From: Oscillospiraceae bacterium
Lineage (GTDB): Bacteria; Bacillota; Clostridia; Oscillospirales; Oscillospiraceae
Direction of reading: 5' to 3'
DNA length: 64,000 bases
Assembly (NCBI GenBank): GCA_017540565.1
Contig: JAFYAU010000032.1
Span: 1 to 64,000, forward strand
Made by a program: the position numbers and the translations under genes. Shown one piece after another: positions 16,680-25,719 of the stretch (positions are counted from its first letter, which is position 1; each line of letters starts with the position of its first letter). The notes beneath the pieces are model-generated. The model ran no database searches, was not told the DNA's origin, and saw only the letters and a list, made by a program, of their open reading frames with translations.

Positions 16680-17534
16680 TCATTTGATGTCGCGGTGGTA
16701 CAGCTCCACGGGATAGCCCATGGATCGGATGTCCTCGGCGAGCTTCCTGGCGACCGCCACGGATCGGTGATGGCCTCCCGTGCATCCGACGGCGACGACG
16801 AACGAGGTCTTTCCCTCGGTGATGTAGCGGGGCAGCAGGAAACGGAAAAGGTCCACGAGACGCGTCATGTATTCCTGCGAGTCCGGATGGCTGAAGACGT
16901 AATCATAGACGTCCTGGTCCATGCCGGTCCTCTCTCTGAGCTCCGGGACATAGTAGGGATTGGGAAGAAAACGGACGTCCAGTACCGTGTCCGCGTCGAT
17001 GGGGAGCCCGTACTTGAAGCCGAAGGAACTGACGGTGACCGTCAGGGGCATCCAGGAGGCTTCTTTCATGAAGGCGTTGTACAGCTTCTGGCGGAGCATG
17101 CCTACCGTGAGTCCGGTGGTGTCAATGATCATGTCGGCGCGGTTGCGGAGCGGCTGCATCAGCTTCTGTTCCTCAAGGACCGCGGCCGACAGATCACGGA
17201 ATTCCGTGTCCAGAGGATGGGGCCGGCGCGTCTCCTTGTACCGGCGGATGATCGTCTCCGTCTGCGCCTCCATAAAAAGGACGAAGCAGCGGCATCCCAT
17301 GGCCTCGATCTCGTCGAATGCGCGGAACAGCTCGTCGAAATCCGTGATGGCGCGCACGTCGGTGACAACGGCAACGCGCTTGTATTTGCTGCCTGCGGCG
17401 AGGCAGAGCTCGGCAAACTTCGGCATCATGGATACCGGCATGTTATCCACGCAGTAGAATTCAAAATCTTCGAGGACGTTGACGGCGCGGCTCTTGCCTC
17501 CGCCGGACAGGCCCGTGACAACAACAAATTCCAT
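16680..17534 (-). CDS. rapZ: RNase adapter / nucleotide-binding protein RapZ
   Basis: A 284-residue P-loop protein. Walker A is GLSGGGKS at residues 8-15, followed by ALEDFEFYCVDNMP-type sequence. The C-terminal domain has VGCTGGHHRSVAVA, the RapZ signature. In E. coli RapZ guides the decay of the GlmZ small RNA and so tunes glucosamine-6-phosphate synthesis; in Firmicutes (YvcJ) its role is less clear. Its place between murB and whiA is conserved in the phylum. It has a strong Shine-Dalgarno (AAGGGAGG) and lies 41 bp after murB. Confidence 0.94.
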   Translation of the reverse strand: MEFVVVTGLSGGGKSRAVNVLEDFEFYCVDNMPVSMMPKFAELCLAAGSKYKRVAVVTDVRAITDFDELFRAFDEIEAMGCRCFVLFMEAQTETIIRRYKETRRPHPLDTEFRDLSAAVLEEQKLMQPLRNRADMIIDTTGLTVGMLRQKLYNAFMKEASWMPLTVTVSSFGFKYGLPIDADTVLDVRFLPNPYYVPELRERTGMDQDVYDYVFSHPDSQEYMTRLVDLFRFLLPRYITEGKTSFVVAVGCTGGHHRSVAVARKLAEDIRSMGYPVELYHRDIK

Positions 17535-17575
17535 TCGTTCTGCCTCCCTTCAATGAAAGTTTGTGCCGACCGGGA

Positions 17576-18511
17576 TCAGACCGGTGCAGGGCCGGAGGCG
17601 CGGATGATCCGCACCTCGGGTTCCAGGGAGAATCCCGTTTCCCGCAGGACGACCTCCCGTACATGATCCATGACGGCCATCACGTCGTCAAAGCCCGCCG
17701 TGCCGTCGCTGATGACGAAACCGGCGTGTTTCTCCGAAACGCGTGCTCCGCCGCATGACCAGCCCTTGAGTCCGCACTGATCGATCAGGGCGGCCGCGTA
17801 GGCGCCGGCGGGGCGCTTGAACGTGCTTCCGGCGCTGGGATATTCCAGCGGCTGGCTGGCACGTCGCCTGGAAGCGAGTTCCTCCATCGTTGACCCGATG
17901 GCCTCGGGATCGCCGGGGGAGAGACGGAGCACGGAGGAGAGGGCGACGCCGCCCTGTTCCGAAAACCGGCTCTTCCTGTATCCGAAACCGTGCTCGTCGC
18001 CGGATAACGTAAATACGGAACCGTCCGCGTATACGGAGGTCTGTTCCGTGACCTGGATCATTTCGCCCCCGTAGGCGCCGGCGTTCATGAACAGGGCGCC
18101 TCCCAGCGTACCGGGGATCCCGTGGGCGAATTCCAGGCCGGTAAGGCCGCAGTCTCTGGCAAAGCAGGCGAGCCTTGCCAGGGTGATGCCGCACCCCGCT
18201 TCGATCCGGCCTCCGGGGAGAAGCCGGGCGGCCTCGTTCCCGCTGTGCGTCTGGATGACCGGAAAGGAAAGAGGACGGTCCTCGACGAGAAGATCGGAGC
18301 CGTTCCCGATGAGAAGAGGACGGAGCTCAAGCCCGTCCATCAGACGGCACACGCTCTCCAGCGACTCCGGACCGGAGGGGATGATGAGAAGGGGAGCCGG
18401 GCCTCCGATGCGGAAACTGGTATGCCGGCTCATGGGCTCGTCCGTCAGCAGCCTGACGTCCGGCCATCGTTCGCGGATCGTTCGTTCCGCTGCGGCGATC
18501 CTGTCCGTCAT
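17576..18511 (-). CDS. murB: UDP-N-acetylenolpyruvoylglucosamine reductase
   Basis: A 311-residue FAD enzyme that reduces UDP-GlcNAc-enolpyruvate to UDP-MurNAc. The FAD-binding part shows IGNGSDLLVED and GIPGTLGGALFMNAGAYGGE. The substrate part shows YRKSRF, the catalytic Ser in PSAGSTFKRP, and the late EPEVRIIR glutamate. Its length and lack of the extra tyrosine loop fit the type II MurB of Firmicutes. The ATG overlaps the hprK stop as ATGA, so translation is probably coupled to hprK. Confidence 0.95.
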   Translation of the reverse strand: MTDRIAAAERTIRERWPDVRLLTDEPMSRHTSFRIGGPAPLLIIPSGPESLESVCRLMDGLELRPLLIGNGSDLLVEDRPLSFPVIQTHSGNEAARLLPGGRIEAGCGITLARLACFARDCGLTGLEFAHGIPGTLGGALFMNAGAYGGEMIQVTEQTSVYADGSVFTLSGDEHGFGYRKSRFSEQGGVALSSVLRLSPGDPEAIGSTMEELASRRRASQPLEYPSAGSTFKRPAGAYAAALIDQCGLKGWSCGGARVSEKHAGFVISDGTAGFDDVMAVMDHVREVVLRETGFSLEPEVRIIRASGPAPV

Positions 18512-19449
18512 TTGCCCGAATTCTGCGCGATCTGGCGGTTGATCTGGTCGGTGAACTCCTTCGCCGCGTTGAAACCCATGATCTTCTGCCTGAATTCCAT
18601 GGCCGCGACTTCGATGATGACGGAGAGGCTTCGGCCGGGACGCACGGGGACGGTGTAGCTGTGCAGCTTCACGCCGAGGATCTCCTCGTACATCTCGTTG
18701 AGTCCGAGACGGTCGTAAACTTCGCCCTCCCGCCACTGCTCGAGATGGACCACCAGCGCGATATCCTGGAAGGGCTTGACGGAGCCGACGCCGAACGTGC
18801 GGCGCACGTCGATGATGCCGATGCCCCTGACCTCCACGTAGTAGCGGATCAGCTCCGGAGCGGTCCCCACGAGCTTGTCGATATCCGAACGGCGTATCTC
18901 CACCGCGTCGTCGGCGACCAGACGGTGGCCGCGCTTGATCAGCTCGATGGCGGTCTCGCTCTTGCCTATGCCGCTGTCGCCGAGGATCAGCACGCCGATG
19001 CCGTATACCTCCATCAGCACGCCGTGGCGGGTGATGCGCTGGGCCATGCCGAGGCCGAGAACGCGGAGCACGTTCGTCATCGTCATGGACGTGCCGTCTT
19101 CCGCGCTCAGGACGGTGACGTCGTTGATGCGGGCGCTTTCCAGCAGCTCCGGACCGGGATCGCGGCCCTTGGTAACGATGATCGCAGGGATCCCCTTGGA
19201 GAGAAGATCGTTGTATTTCAGCAGGCGGACCTGGGAGGAATAGGGTTCGAGGAACGCGAGCTCCATGCCGCCGATGATCTGGATGTTGTTCGGATCGAAA
19301 TACGTGAAGAACCCGTCGAGCTGAAGGCCGGGACGGTGCACCTCGGGCGTGTCGAGCAGCTTCTCGTGATAGTCGCTGGATTCGTAGAGCACCTTGTAGT
19401 TGAGCTCCTTCGCGAGATCCTCGAGCTTGTATGTGAATTTCTGTTCCAT
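18508..19449 (-). CDS. hprK: HPr kinase/phosphorylase
   Basis: A 313-residue bifunctional enzyme that adds phosphate to, and removes it from, Ser-46 of HPr, setting carbon catabolite control. The N-terminal domain is followed by the P-loop GDSGIGKSE and by RGHRLVADDAVEIRR, which carries the catalytic His and Asp. The C-terminal signature VRGIGIIDVRRTFG is present. I choose the ATG at 19449 (MEQKFTYKLEDL) with TTGGAGGG upstream, rather than an in-frame start seven codons earlier. It is the first gene of the cluster. Confidence 0.95.
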   Translation of the reverse strand: MEQKFTYKLEDLAKELNYKVLYESSDYHEKLLDTPEVHRPGLQLDGFFTYFDPNNIQIIGGMELAFLEPYSSQVRLLKYNDLLSKGIPAIIVTKGRDPGPELLESARINDVTVLSAEDGTSMTMTNVLRVLGLGMAQRITRHGVLMEVYGIGVLILGDSGIGKSETAIELIKRGHRLVADDAVEIRRSDIDKLVGTAPELIRYYVEVRGIGIIDVRRTFGVGSVKPFQDIALVVHLEQWREGEVYDRLGLNEMYEEILGVKLHSYTVPVRPGRSLSVIIEVAAMEFRQKIMGFNAAKEFTDQINRQIAQNSGK

Positions 19450-19495
19450 GGCGTACCCTCCAACAGGCAAAAATGGGGCTGTTCAATATGTGTAA

Positions 19496-19524
19496 ATTGT
19501 ACACAAATACAGCGGCAATTGCAA
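19496..19524 (-). promoter_or_regulatory. Promoter of hprK-murB-rapZ
   Basis: On the minus strand TTGCAA (19524-19519), 17 bp and TACAAT (19501-19496), about 45 bp before the hprK start. Confidence 0.68.
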
Positions 19525-19602
19525 GAGCGGAGGCATTTTCCGCACGCGTCCGCGTCCCGGCACGGGGCTGAAAAAACATGAAAAAGTTTTTGCAAAAAAC
19601 TC

Positions 19603-19631
19603 TTGCATTCTGATTGTGCGTCTGTTAAAAT
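19603..19631 (+). promoter_or_regulatory. Promoter of rpmB
   Basis: TTGCAT (19603-19608), 17 bp and TAAAAT (19626-19631). It is divergent to the hprK promoter and sits 45 bp before the rpmB ATG. Confidence 0.68.
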
Positions 19632-19675
19632 AACACACGCTGTTTTACAGAGTTTCTGTCAAGGAGGTGCAGCAG

Positions 19676-19864
19676 ATGGCTAAATGTGAGTTTTGCGATA
19701 AGGGCGTTACGTTCGGGATCAAGGTCAGCCACTCCCACAGACGTTCCAACAGGGCATGGAAACCCAACGTCAAGCGCGTGAAGGCTATCGTTGACGGTAC
19801 GCCGCGTCACGTTTATGTTTGTACGCGTTGCCTCCGCAGCGGTAAGGTTACCCGCGCCGTCTGA
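19676..19864 (+). CDS. rpmB: 50S ribosomal protein L28
   Basis: A 62-residue basic protein, full length for bacterial L28. It begins MAKCEFCDKGVTFG and includes SHSHRRSNRAWKPN, the family signature. Two CxxC pairs (CEFC and CTRC) mark the zinc-binding (C+) form of L28. Bacteria that also carry a zinc-free paralogue usually switch between them under zinc limitation; no paralogue is in this window. Shine-Dalgarno AAGGAGGT lies at 19661-19668. The gene is monocistronic, with its own promoter and terminator. Confidence 0.97.
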   Translation: MAKCEFCDKGVTFGIKVSHSHRRSNRAWKPNVKRVKAIVDGTPRHVYVCTRCLRSGKVTRAV

Positions 19865-19881
19865 TCAACATAAAGCCCGAA

Positions 19882-19912
19882 GCTCCGCCGTTCCGGCGGG
19901 GCTTTTCTTTTT
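19882..19912 (+). terminator. Terminator after rpmB
   Basis: GCTCCGCC pairs with GGCGGGGC (one T-G pair) and is followed by TTTTCTTTTTT. Confidence 0.9.
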
Positions 19913-20030
19913 TGCTCATTCTGCGGAATACGCGATAATATACCGCAAAAAGGGACTGTATTTCCGGAAGCGGTGAGAGTAGAATGACAGACAAAAGTAC
20001 AGCCGTTCCGAAACGAAGGAGGGTGAGAGA

Positions 20031-21032
20031 GTGAACGGAAGGATTACCGCCCTTGCAGACAGGCTGGCGGATAACAGGGAAGTTTTGAAGCAGAGCGTGC
20101 ATCTGGAACCGGACAGGATGGTCCTGGCCGGCGCCTCCATCCTGACATGCAGGGGAATGCGCGCCGACCGCGGAGTGATCGACGAGTGCGCGAAGATCCT
20201 GAAGGACAATACCGGCGCGCTGTCCGAATACAGAGGAATGATCCGCGTGCCGCTCATGTGCAAAATGGCGGCCTCCGGAACGCCGGAACATTACATCCGC
20301 TGCGTGCAGGAGATCGAGGACCTGATCCGGCACACGCCGAAGATCAGACACGCGTCGAAGATCTACCGGATCCTCGCGGCGATGACCGTGCAGGACCACA
20401 GCGCAGAGCAGACGGCCTCGGAGACGGTGGACCGCATGCGCGCTCTGTACATGGACATGAAGAATGAACACCCGTGGCTCACCGGCGAAGAGGATCTTCC
20501 GTTCGCCGCCCTGCTTTCTGCTTCAGGAAAGAGCCCTCAGAAGCTTACGGACGATACCGAAGCCTGCTTTTCCATCCTGAGGAACCATTTCAAAAGCGGC
20601 AACGTCCGTCAGACGCTCAGCCACGTGCTGGCGCTGTCCGACGAGGAGCCGGAGGAGAAATGCCTCCGCGCCGCTGACCTGGCCGGAGAACTGAAGCGCA
20701 TCGGGCACAGGATCGGCACGGACAGGGAATCCGTCATCCTGGGGGCGGCCGCCCTTACCGGCGTGTCCGCGCCTGATATGGCGCAGGATATCGCCGAGGC
20801 CGACGAATACCTGAAGCAGAAGAAAGGCTTCGGGAACATCTCCGCGGGAACGCAGCAGCGCCGCATGTTTGCCGGACTTCTTGCCATCTGCTCCGCCGAT
20901 CCCGAGCTCGGGGGCTCCGCCGTGTCCACGGCCGTGGCGGTGCAGACGGCCATTGAGATCCAGATGCAGGTCTGCATGATGATCATGATGAGCACTTCGA
21001 CGGCTGCAGTGACATGCGCCACGTCTTCATGA
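20031..21032 (+). CDS. DUF4003-like protein
   Basis: A 333-residue protein with a GTG start at 20031 and GAAGGAGGG upstream. It appears mainly alpha-helical and soluble apart from a Met/Thr-rich C-terminal tail (TAIEIQMQVCMMIMMS). The order of short blocks (LAGASILTCRG, MAASGTPEHYI, and a helix-rich middle region) matches my memory of the DUF4003 family of Firmicutes, whose function is unknown. It lies 13 bp before the ABC transporter genes on the same strand, so it may be an accessory factor of that transporter. The family call is moderate. Confidence 0.65.
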   Translation: MNGRITALADRLADNREVLKQSVHLEPDRMVLAGASILTCRGMRADRGVIDECAKILKDNTGALSEYRGMIRVPLMCKMAASGTPEHYIRCVQEIEDLIRHTPKIRHASKIYRILAAMTVQDHSAEQTASETVDRMRALYMDMKNEHPWLTGEEDLPFAALLSASGKSPQKLTDDTEACFSILRNHFKSGNVRQTLSHVLALSDEEPEEKCLRAADLAGELKRIGHRIGTDRESVILGAAALTGVSAPDMAQDIAEADEYLKQKKGFGNISAGTQQRRMFAGLLAICSADPELGGSAVSTAVAVQTAIEIQMQVCMMIMMSTSTAAVTCATSS

Positions 21033-21045
21033 AAGGATGATAACA

Positions 21046-21750
21046 ATGCTTGAGATCAACGGACTGACAAAAGTTTACGGAAACACCCGTGCGGTGGACG
21101 ATCTGACGCTTCACATCCGGCCGGGAGAGATCTACGGCTTCATCGGGCACAACGGCGCCGGAAAGACAACGACGCTCAAGAGCGTGGCCGGGATCCTGCC
21201 TTTCGACGAGGGGGAGATCCTGATCAACGGACGCTCCATCAGGACTCAGCCGATGGAGTGCAAGAGGGACATGGCCTATATTCCGGACAACCCGGATATC
21301 TACGAGTTCATGACGGGCATACGCTTCCTGAACTTCGTGGCAGACATCTACCGCGTGCCCGCGGACGCACGGACGGAAAAGATCGGAAAGCTGGCGGACA
21401 TATTCGAAATCAAGGAGAATCTGGCTCAGCCGATCGGCAGCTATTCCCACGGCATGAAGCAGAAGCTCGCGGTGATCTCCGCCTGGATGCACGACCCGAA
21501 GCTGATCCTTATGGACGAGCCGTTCGTCGGGCTCGACCCGAAGGCCTCGCATACCCTCAAGCAGATGATGCGCGAGGTGTGCGACGGCGGCGGGGCCATC
21601 TTCTTTTCAACGCATGTCCTTGAAGTCGCCGAGAAGCTCTGCGACAAGGTGGCCATCATCAAGAGCGGACGCCTGATCCGTGCGGGTACCATGGAAGAGG
21701 TCAAGGGAGACGAGTCGCTGGAATCCGTGTTCCTCGAACTGGAGGAGTAA
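21046..21750 (+). CDS. ABC transporter ATP-binding protein
   Basis: A 234-residue ATPase. Walker A is GHNGAGKTTT near residue 37, the signature is YSHGMKQKL, Walker B is LILMDEPFVGLDP, and the H-loop is FSTHVLE. It resembles ABC-2 exporter ATPases of the CcmA type. I start it at the ATG at 21046 because GAAAGG is 9 bp upstream; an ATG three codons earlier would abut the Shine-Dalgarno. The partner permease starts 4 bp after its stop. Substrate unknown. Confidence 0.92.
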   Translation: MLEINGLTKVYGNTRAVDDLTLHIRPGEIYGFIGHNGAGKTTTLKSVAGILPFDEGEILINGRSIRTQPMECKRDMAYIPDNPDIYEFMTGIRFLNFVADIYRVPADARTEKIGKLADIFEIKENLAQPIGSYSHGMKQKLAVISAWMHDPKLILMDEPFVGLDPKASHTLKQMMREVCDGGGAIFFSTHVLEVAEKLCDKVAIIKSGRLIRAGTMEEVKGDESLESVFLELEE

Positions 21751-21754
21751 GGCC

Positions 21755-23359
21755 ATGCTGAAAGTCCTTCTGAAGAAACAGTTCCTTGAGATGGGCCAGG
21801 GGCTGTTCCGCAGCAGGAAGACGGGGAAGATGCGCTCCCGCGGGGGAACGATCGGTTTCCTGATCCTGTTCGCCTTTCTTTTCCTGTCCATCGCGACTGC
21901 GTTTTACGGATACGCCGATCTTATGTGCGTGCCGCTCGTTGCTCAGGGCAGGGGCTGGCTGTATTTCGCAATGATGGGGCTCATGGCCCTGTTCATCGGC
22001 GTCGTCGGCAGCGTTTTCAACACCTATAACGCTCTGTACAAGTCAAAGGATACGGAACTTCTTCTCTCGATGCCGGTCGCACCGACCGCCATCATCACAT
22101 CCAGAATGGTCAGCGTGTACGCGATGAGCTTACTGTTCACGGGGATCATCTGGGTGCCGACGACCGTCCGGTACATCGTGGCGGCCGGGAGCGGTACGGG
22201 CATCGTGTTCCCGATCCTGATGCTGTTCATCCTGCCTCTCCTCGTCACTGTGCTGACCTGCCTGCTCGGCTGGGTCGTCGCTCTGGTGGCAAGCCATGTC
22301 AGGAGCAAGAACGCGGCGACGGTGGCCGCAACGCTGGTCTTCCTTGCCGTTTACTACGTCGTATACTTCAAACTCAATTCCGTCCTGAACTCCATCGTCC
22401 GGAACAGCGACGCGGTGGCGTCCGTCATGAAGACATGGGGATACCCGCTGTACAGGCTGGGCCTGGCGGCTACCGGCGACGTCCTCAGCATGGTGATGGT
22501 CGTCGTCGTTACGGCGGTCCTGTTCATTCTCCTGTGCCTGATCATGTCCAGAAGCTTCCTCCGACTGTCTCTCGGCGGTAAGCAGGCGAAGGCTGCGGTA
22601 TACCGTGAAAAGCCCCTGAAAGCGGCCGGTATCAATGCGGCCCTGCTGGGAAGGGAGTGGAAGCGCTTTACCGGAACATCGATCTATCTGCTCAACTGCG
22701 GTCTCGGCCTGGTATTCCTCATTGCCGCAGCTGTTGCGGCGGTGATCAAGGCGGACGTGGTGAGGATGGTCGCCGACAACATCGGAGAACTGGTCCCGGG
22801 AGCGGACGGACTGGCGCCGGTCGTGGTGCTGGCGGTCGTCTGCATGTTCACCGGCCTTGATATGATCACGGCCCCCTCCGTATCTCTGGAGGGGAAGGGG
22901 CTGTGGCTGATCCGTTCGATGCCCGTCTCCACCAGGCAGATCCTGCATGCGAAGGAAAAACTGCACGTACTGTTCAACATGATTCCGGGAACGATATTCT
23001 CCGTCGTTTGCAGCATCGTGGCCGGCGCCGACGCTCTGTCAGTCGTGCTGGTCGTGCTCGCCGCCCTCTGTTTCAACTGCGTGATCGCAGCGACCGGCCT
23101 CATGCTGGACCTCAAGAGGCCCAACCTGAACTGGACGAACGAGGCGACTCCCGTCAAGCAGAATCTCTCCATATTCCTTGTAATGATGGTAGAGTTTATC
23201 CTTTCCGCGGCCATTCTCTTCGGCGGCTGGCTGCTGGGAAGCCTTGCCGGTGTGCGGGTGGCGCTGCTGGTCATAACGGTCGTGCTCGGAGCGGTGTTCC
23301 TGCTGCTCCAGCGCTGGATCGACCGCAGAGGGACAGCTGCCTTCGAGACGCTGGCATAA
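21755..23359 (+). CDS. Large ABC transporter permease
   Basis: A 534-residue integral membrane protein with about twelve hydrophobic segments in two clusters (residues 30-270 and 320-530). The region around SKDTELLLSMPVAP resembles the loop seen in ABC-2-type export permeases of Firmicutes. The middle part (residues 280-310) is a basic cytoplasmic loop. It is translationally linked to the ATPase gene, whose end holds its GGAGGAG site. Together they form an exporter of unknown substrate, perhaps a peptide or lipid. A strong terminator follows. Confidence 0.85.
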   Translation: MLKVLLKKQFLEMGQGLFRSRKTGKMRSRGGTIGFLILFAFLFLSIATAFYGYADLMCVPLVAQGRGWLYFAMMGLMALFIGVVGSVFNTYNALYKSKDTELLLSMPVAPTAIITSRMVSVYAMSLLFTGIIWVPTTVRYIVAAGSGTGIVFPILMLFILPLLVTVLTCLLGWVVALVASHVRSKNAATVAATLVFLAVYYVVYFKLNSVLNSIVRNSDAVASVMKTWGYPLYRLGLAATGDVLSMVMVVVVTAVLFILLCLIMSRSFLRLSLGGKQAKAAVYREKPLKAAGINAALLGREWKRFTGTSIYLLNCGLGLVFLIAAAVAAVIKADVVRMVADNIGELVPGADGLAPVVVLAVVCMFTGLDMITAPSVSLEGKGLWLIRSMPVSTRQILHAKEKLHVLFNMIPGTIFSVVCSIVAGADALSVVLVVLAALCFNCVIAATGLMLDLKRPNLNWTNEATPVKQNLSIFLVMMVEFILSAAILFGGWLLGSLAGVRVALLVITVVLGAVFLLLQRWIDRRGTAAFETLA

Positions 23360-23369
23360 TCCAAGATTT

Positions 23370-23405
23370 CCCGCCGGGAGCGCCGGAACGCGCCCGGCGG
23401 GTTTT
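23370..23405 (+). terminator. Terminator after the ABC permease
   Basis: CCCGCCGGG (23370-23378) pairs with CCCGGCGGG (23393-23401), followed by TTTT. Confidence 0.85.
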
Positions 23406-23432
23406 GCATATCCGGGAACAAACAGGTATAAT
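23404..23432 (+). promoter_or_regulatory. Promoter of the Nudix-rlmD pair
   Basis: TTGCAT (23404-23409), 17 bp and a perfect TATAAT (23427-23432), starting inside the T tract of the preceding terminator. Confidence 0.8.
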
Positions 23433-23462
23433 AATCTCAAAGGCATACGGGAGGATGAGGAC

Positions 23463-23891
23463 ATGATCCGGGAAAAGAGCTGCGGCGCCGTCATCTGGCA
23501 TGACGGGGATGATGGAAGAGAGTACCTGATAGAGCATATGGTCAAGGGACATTCCTCTCTGTGCAAGGGACATGTTGAGGGAAAAGAAACGGAACATGAG
23601 ACGGCTGTCCGAGAGATCCGTGAGGAAACGGATCTCCGTGTGGCGTTCTGCCGCGGATTCCGCGAGACGATCTCCTATTCGCCTTATCCCGGATGCATCA
23701 AACTGGTAGTCTTTTTCCTTGCCGAGGCGAAAGAGAAAACTGTCAGGGCCCAGCCGGAGGAGGTCGCCGGGATCCTGTGGCTTCCGCTGGACCGCGCGCT
23801 TGCGGAGCTGACGCACGAGAGCGACAGGGATGTCCTGAGAAAGGCGGATGCCTGGCTGGAACAGAGGGATTCGCGGAGCGGAGGGAGATAG
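23463..23891 (+). CDS. Nudix hydrolase, diadenosine-tetraphosphatase-like
   Basis: A 142-residue single-domain protein. The Nudix box is complete: GHVEGKETEHETAVREIREE, with all catalytic Glu residues. The opening SCGAVIW and the KGHVE context resemble asymmetric bis(5'-nucleosyl)-tetraphosphatases, which cut Ap4A to ATP and AMP; that substrate is inferred. GGGAGGATG-type Shine-Dalgarno sequence lies upstream. rlmD follows 4 bp after the stop, so they are probably one transcript. Confidence 0.85.
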   Translation: MIREKSCGAVIWHDGDDGREYLIEHMVKGHSSLCKGHVEGKETEHETAVREIREETDLRVAFCRGFRETISYSPYPGCIKLVVFFLAEAKEKTVRAQPEEVAGILWLPLDRALAELTHESDRDVLRKADAWLEQRDSRSGGR

Positions 23892-23895
23892 GCCG

Positions 23896-25128
23896 ATGTC
23901 GACGACGTCAAACAGGAAAACGAACCCCGACGCGTGCCCTCACGCGTCCAAATGCGGCGGATGCCAGCTGCAGAACATGACCTACGACAGGCAGCTGCGG
24001 TGGAAGCAGCATCTGGCCGTGAAACTGCTGGGAGAATTCGGTCACGTGGAACCGATCGTCGGGATGGACGATCCGTACCATTACCGGAACAAGGTGCAGG
24101 CGGCGTTCGGACGCAGGCGCGACGGCACGATCGTATCCGGCGTGTATCAGTCTGGTACGCACAGGATCGTACCTGTGGACGACTGTATGATCGAGGACGA
24201 AACGGCGGATGCTATCATTACGGACATCCGGGGCATGCTCCGGGCCTACAGGATCACCGTATACGACGAGAGAAACGGGACGGGTTTTCTCCGGCACGTT
24301 CTCGTGCGCCGCGGGTTTTCCACGGGAGAGGTCATGGTCGTCCTCGTAGCGACGACGGACCGGTTTCCGACGAAGAAGCCTTTTGTCAGCGAACTGCTTT
24401 CGCGTCATCCGGAGATCACCACTCTTGTGCTGAATGTAAATCCGAAAGATACGAACCTTGTCCTCGGAGACCGCGAAACGGTCCTGTACGGCAGAGGCTG
24501 GATCGAAGATGAGCTCTGCGGACTGACGTTCAGGATCTCTCCAGGATCCTTTTACCAGATCAACCCGGTGCAGACAGAGATCCTGTACCGCACTGCCATT
24601 TCCTGGGCGGAGCTCGACGGTGGCAGCACGGTGGTCGACGCCTACTGCGGTATAGGTACGATCGGGCTTGCGGCTGCTTCCGGGGCGGGGCAGGTGATCG
24701 GCGTTGAACTGAACCGCAGCGCTGTAAAGGATGCTATTTCCAATGCCAGAAACAACGGAATCACCAATGCCAGGTTTTATTCCGGAGATGCCGGCGAGTT
24801 CATGAGAGCAATGGCAGAGGACGGGATGAAAGCGGATGTTGTATTCATGGATCCGCCCAGAGCCGGAAGCAGCAAAACTTTCATTGACAGTGTTGCCGTG
24901 TTGCAGCCCGAGAAAGTGGTCTATATTTCATGCAATCCGGAAACTCAGGCAAGAGATCTCAGGTTTTTCGCAGAGAAAGGATACCGTGTGCGGAGGATCC
25001 GTCCCGTTGACATGTTCCCCTGGACGAACCATATTGAGACAGTATGCTGCTTGTACCACCAAAAGAAGGACTTCATTACGGGGCCGTATGAGCCGAAGGA
25101 TGCAATGTATCTGAAACGACCAAAATAG
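23896..25128 (+). CDS. rlmD: 23S rRNA (uracil-5)-methyltransferase, RlmD/TrmA family
   Basis: A 410-residue SAM-dependent RNA m5U methyltransferase. The N-terminal iron-sulfur cysteines are present (CPHASKCGGC, with a fourth in VDDCMIED). The SAM-binding motif is VDAYCGIGTIGLA near residue 250. The catalytic Cys lies in YISCNPETQARDL, and the conserved MDPPRAG motif precedes it. There is no N-terminal TRAM domain, so the protein is shorter than typical RlmD. Which uridine it modifies (747 or 1939 in E. coli numbering) is not decidable here. GGAGGGAG lies ahead of the ATG at 23896. Confidence 0.88.
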   Translation: MSTTSNRKTNPDACPHASKCGGCQLQNMTYDRQLRWKQHLAVKLLGEFGHVEPIVGMDDPYHYRNKVQAAFGRRRDGTIVSGVYQSGTHRIVPVDDCMIEDETADAIITDIRGMLRAYRITVYDERNGTGFLRHVLVRRGFSTGEVMVVLVATTDRFPTKKPFVSELLSRHPEITTLVLNVNPKDTNLVLGDRETVLYGRGWIEDELCGLTFRISPGSFYQINPVQTEILYRTAISWAELDGGSTVVDAYCGIGTIGLAAASGAGQVIGVELNRSAVKDAISNARNNGITNARFYSGDAGEFMRAMAEDGMKADVVFMDPPRAGSSKTFIDSVAVLQPEKVVYISCNPETQARDLRFFAEKGYRVRRIRPVDMFPWTNHIETVCCLYHQKKDFITGPYEPKDAMYLKRPK

Positions 25129-25159
25129 GATTGGTAAATCACGATTTGACGAGGTAAAG

Positions 25160-25681
25160 ATGGTAATTATAATTACGGGCGCATCCCATGTCGGGAAAAC
25201 TGTTCTGGCACAACGGATGCTTGAGAAATATAAATATCCCTGTTTTTCAATTGATCATTTGAAGATGGGGCTTATTCGCAGCGGCATTACTGATCTTACG
25301 CCAGAAGATGATGATGAACTTACAGTATATCTTTGGCCAATAGTACGAGAAATAATAAAGACTGCTATCGAGAATAAGCAGAACCTTATTGTTGAAGGTT
25401 GTTATATACCCTTTGATTGGAGAAATAGTTTTGATGAGCAGTATCTTCAGTCGATAAGATTTCTCTGTCTTGCTATGTCAGATGAATATATAGACTCGCA
25501 TTTTGGAGAAATTAAATCACACGCCTCTGACATTGAAAGAAGGATCAATGATTCTTATTATACAGTTGAACAACTGAAGCAAGACAATCACCAGATCATA
25601 AATGGTTACAATTCTTATGGAGAAAAGATTACTTTGATTACAGAAAGCTATGAGAATTCGTTAAGAGGCATTTTGGATTAA
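25160..25681 (+). CDS. P-loop kinase-like protein in AT-rich DNA
   Basis: A 173-residue protein opening MVIIITGASHVGKT, a Walker A motif at residues 7-14, followed by a small-molecule-kinase-like arrangement (FSIDHLKMGLIR, and NLIVEGCYIP as a likely Walker B strand). It resembles AAA_33/zeta-toxin-type or 2-phosphoglycerate-kinase-like proteins; the substrate is unknown. Its base and codon use (AAT, ATA, TTA, AGA) contrasts sharply with the GC-rich neighbours, and the AT-rich stretch covers about 25129-25725. That points to recent transfer. Shine-Dalgarno GAGGTAAAG precedes the ATG. Confidence 0.75.
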   Translation: MVIIITGASHVGKTVLAQRMLEKYKYPCFSIDHLKMGLIRSGITDLTPEDDDELTVYLWPIVREIIKTAIENKQNLIVEGCYIPFDWRNSFDEQYLQSIRFLCLAMSDEYIDSHFGEIKSHASDIERRINDSYYTVEQLKQDNHQIINGYNSYGEKITLITESYENSLRGILD

Positions 25682-25719
25682 CAAATACCTTGTTGTCGAT
25701 ATATTCCTTATTGAACATA

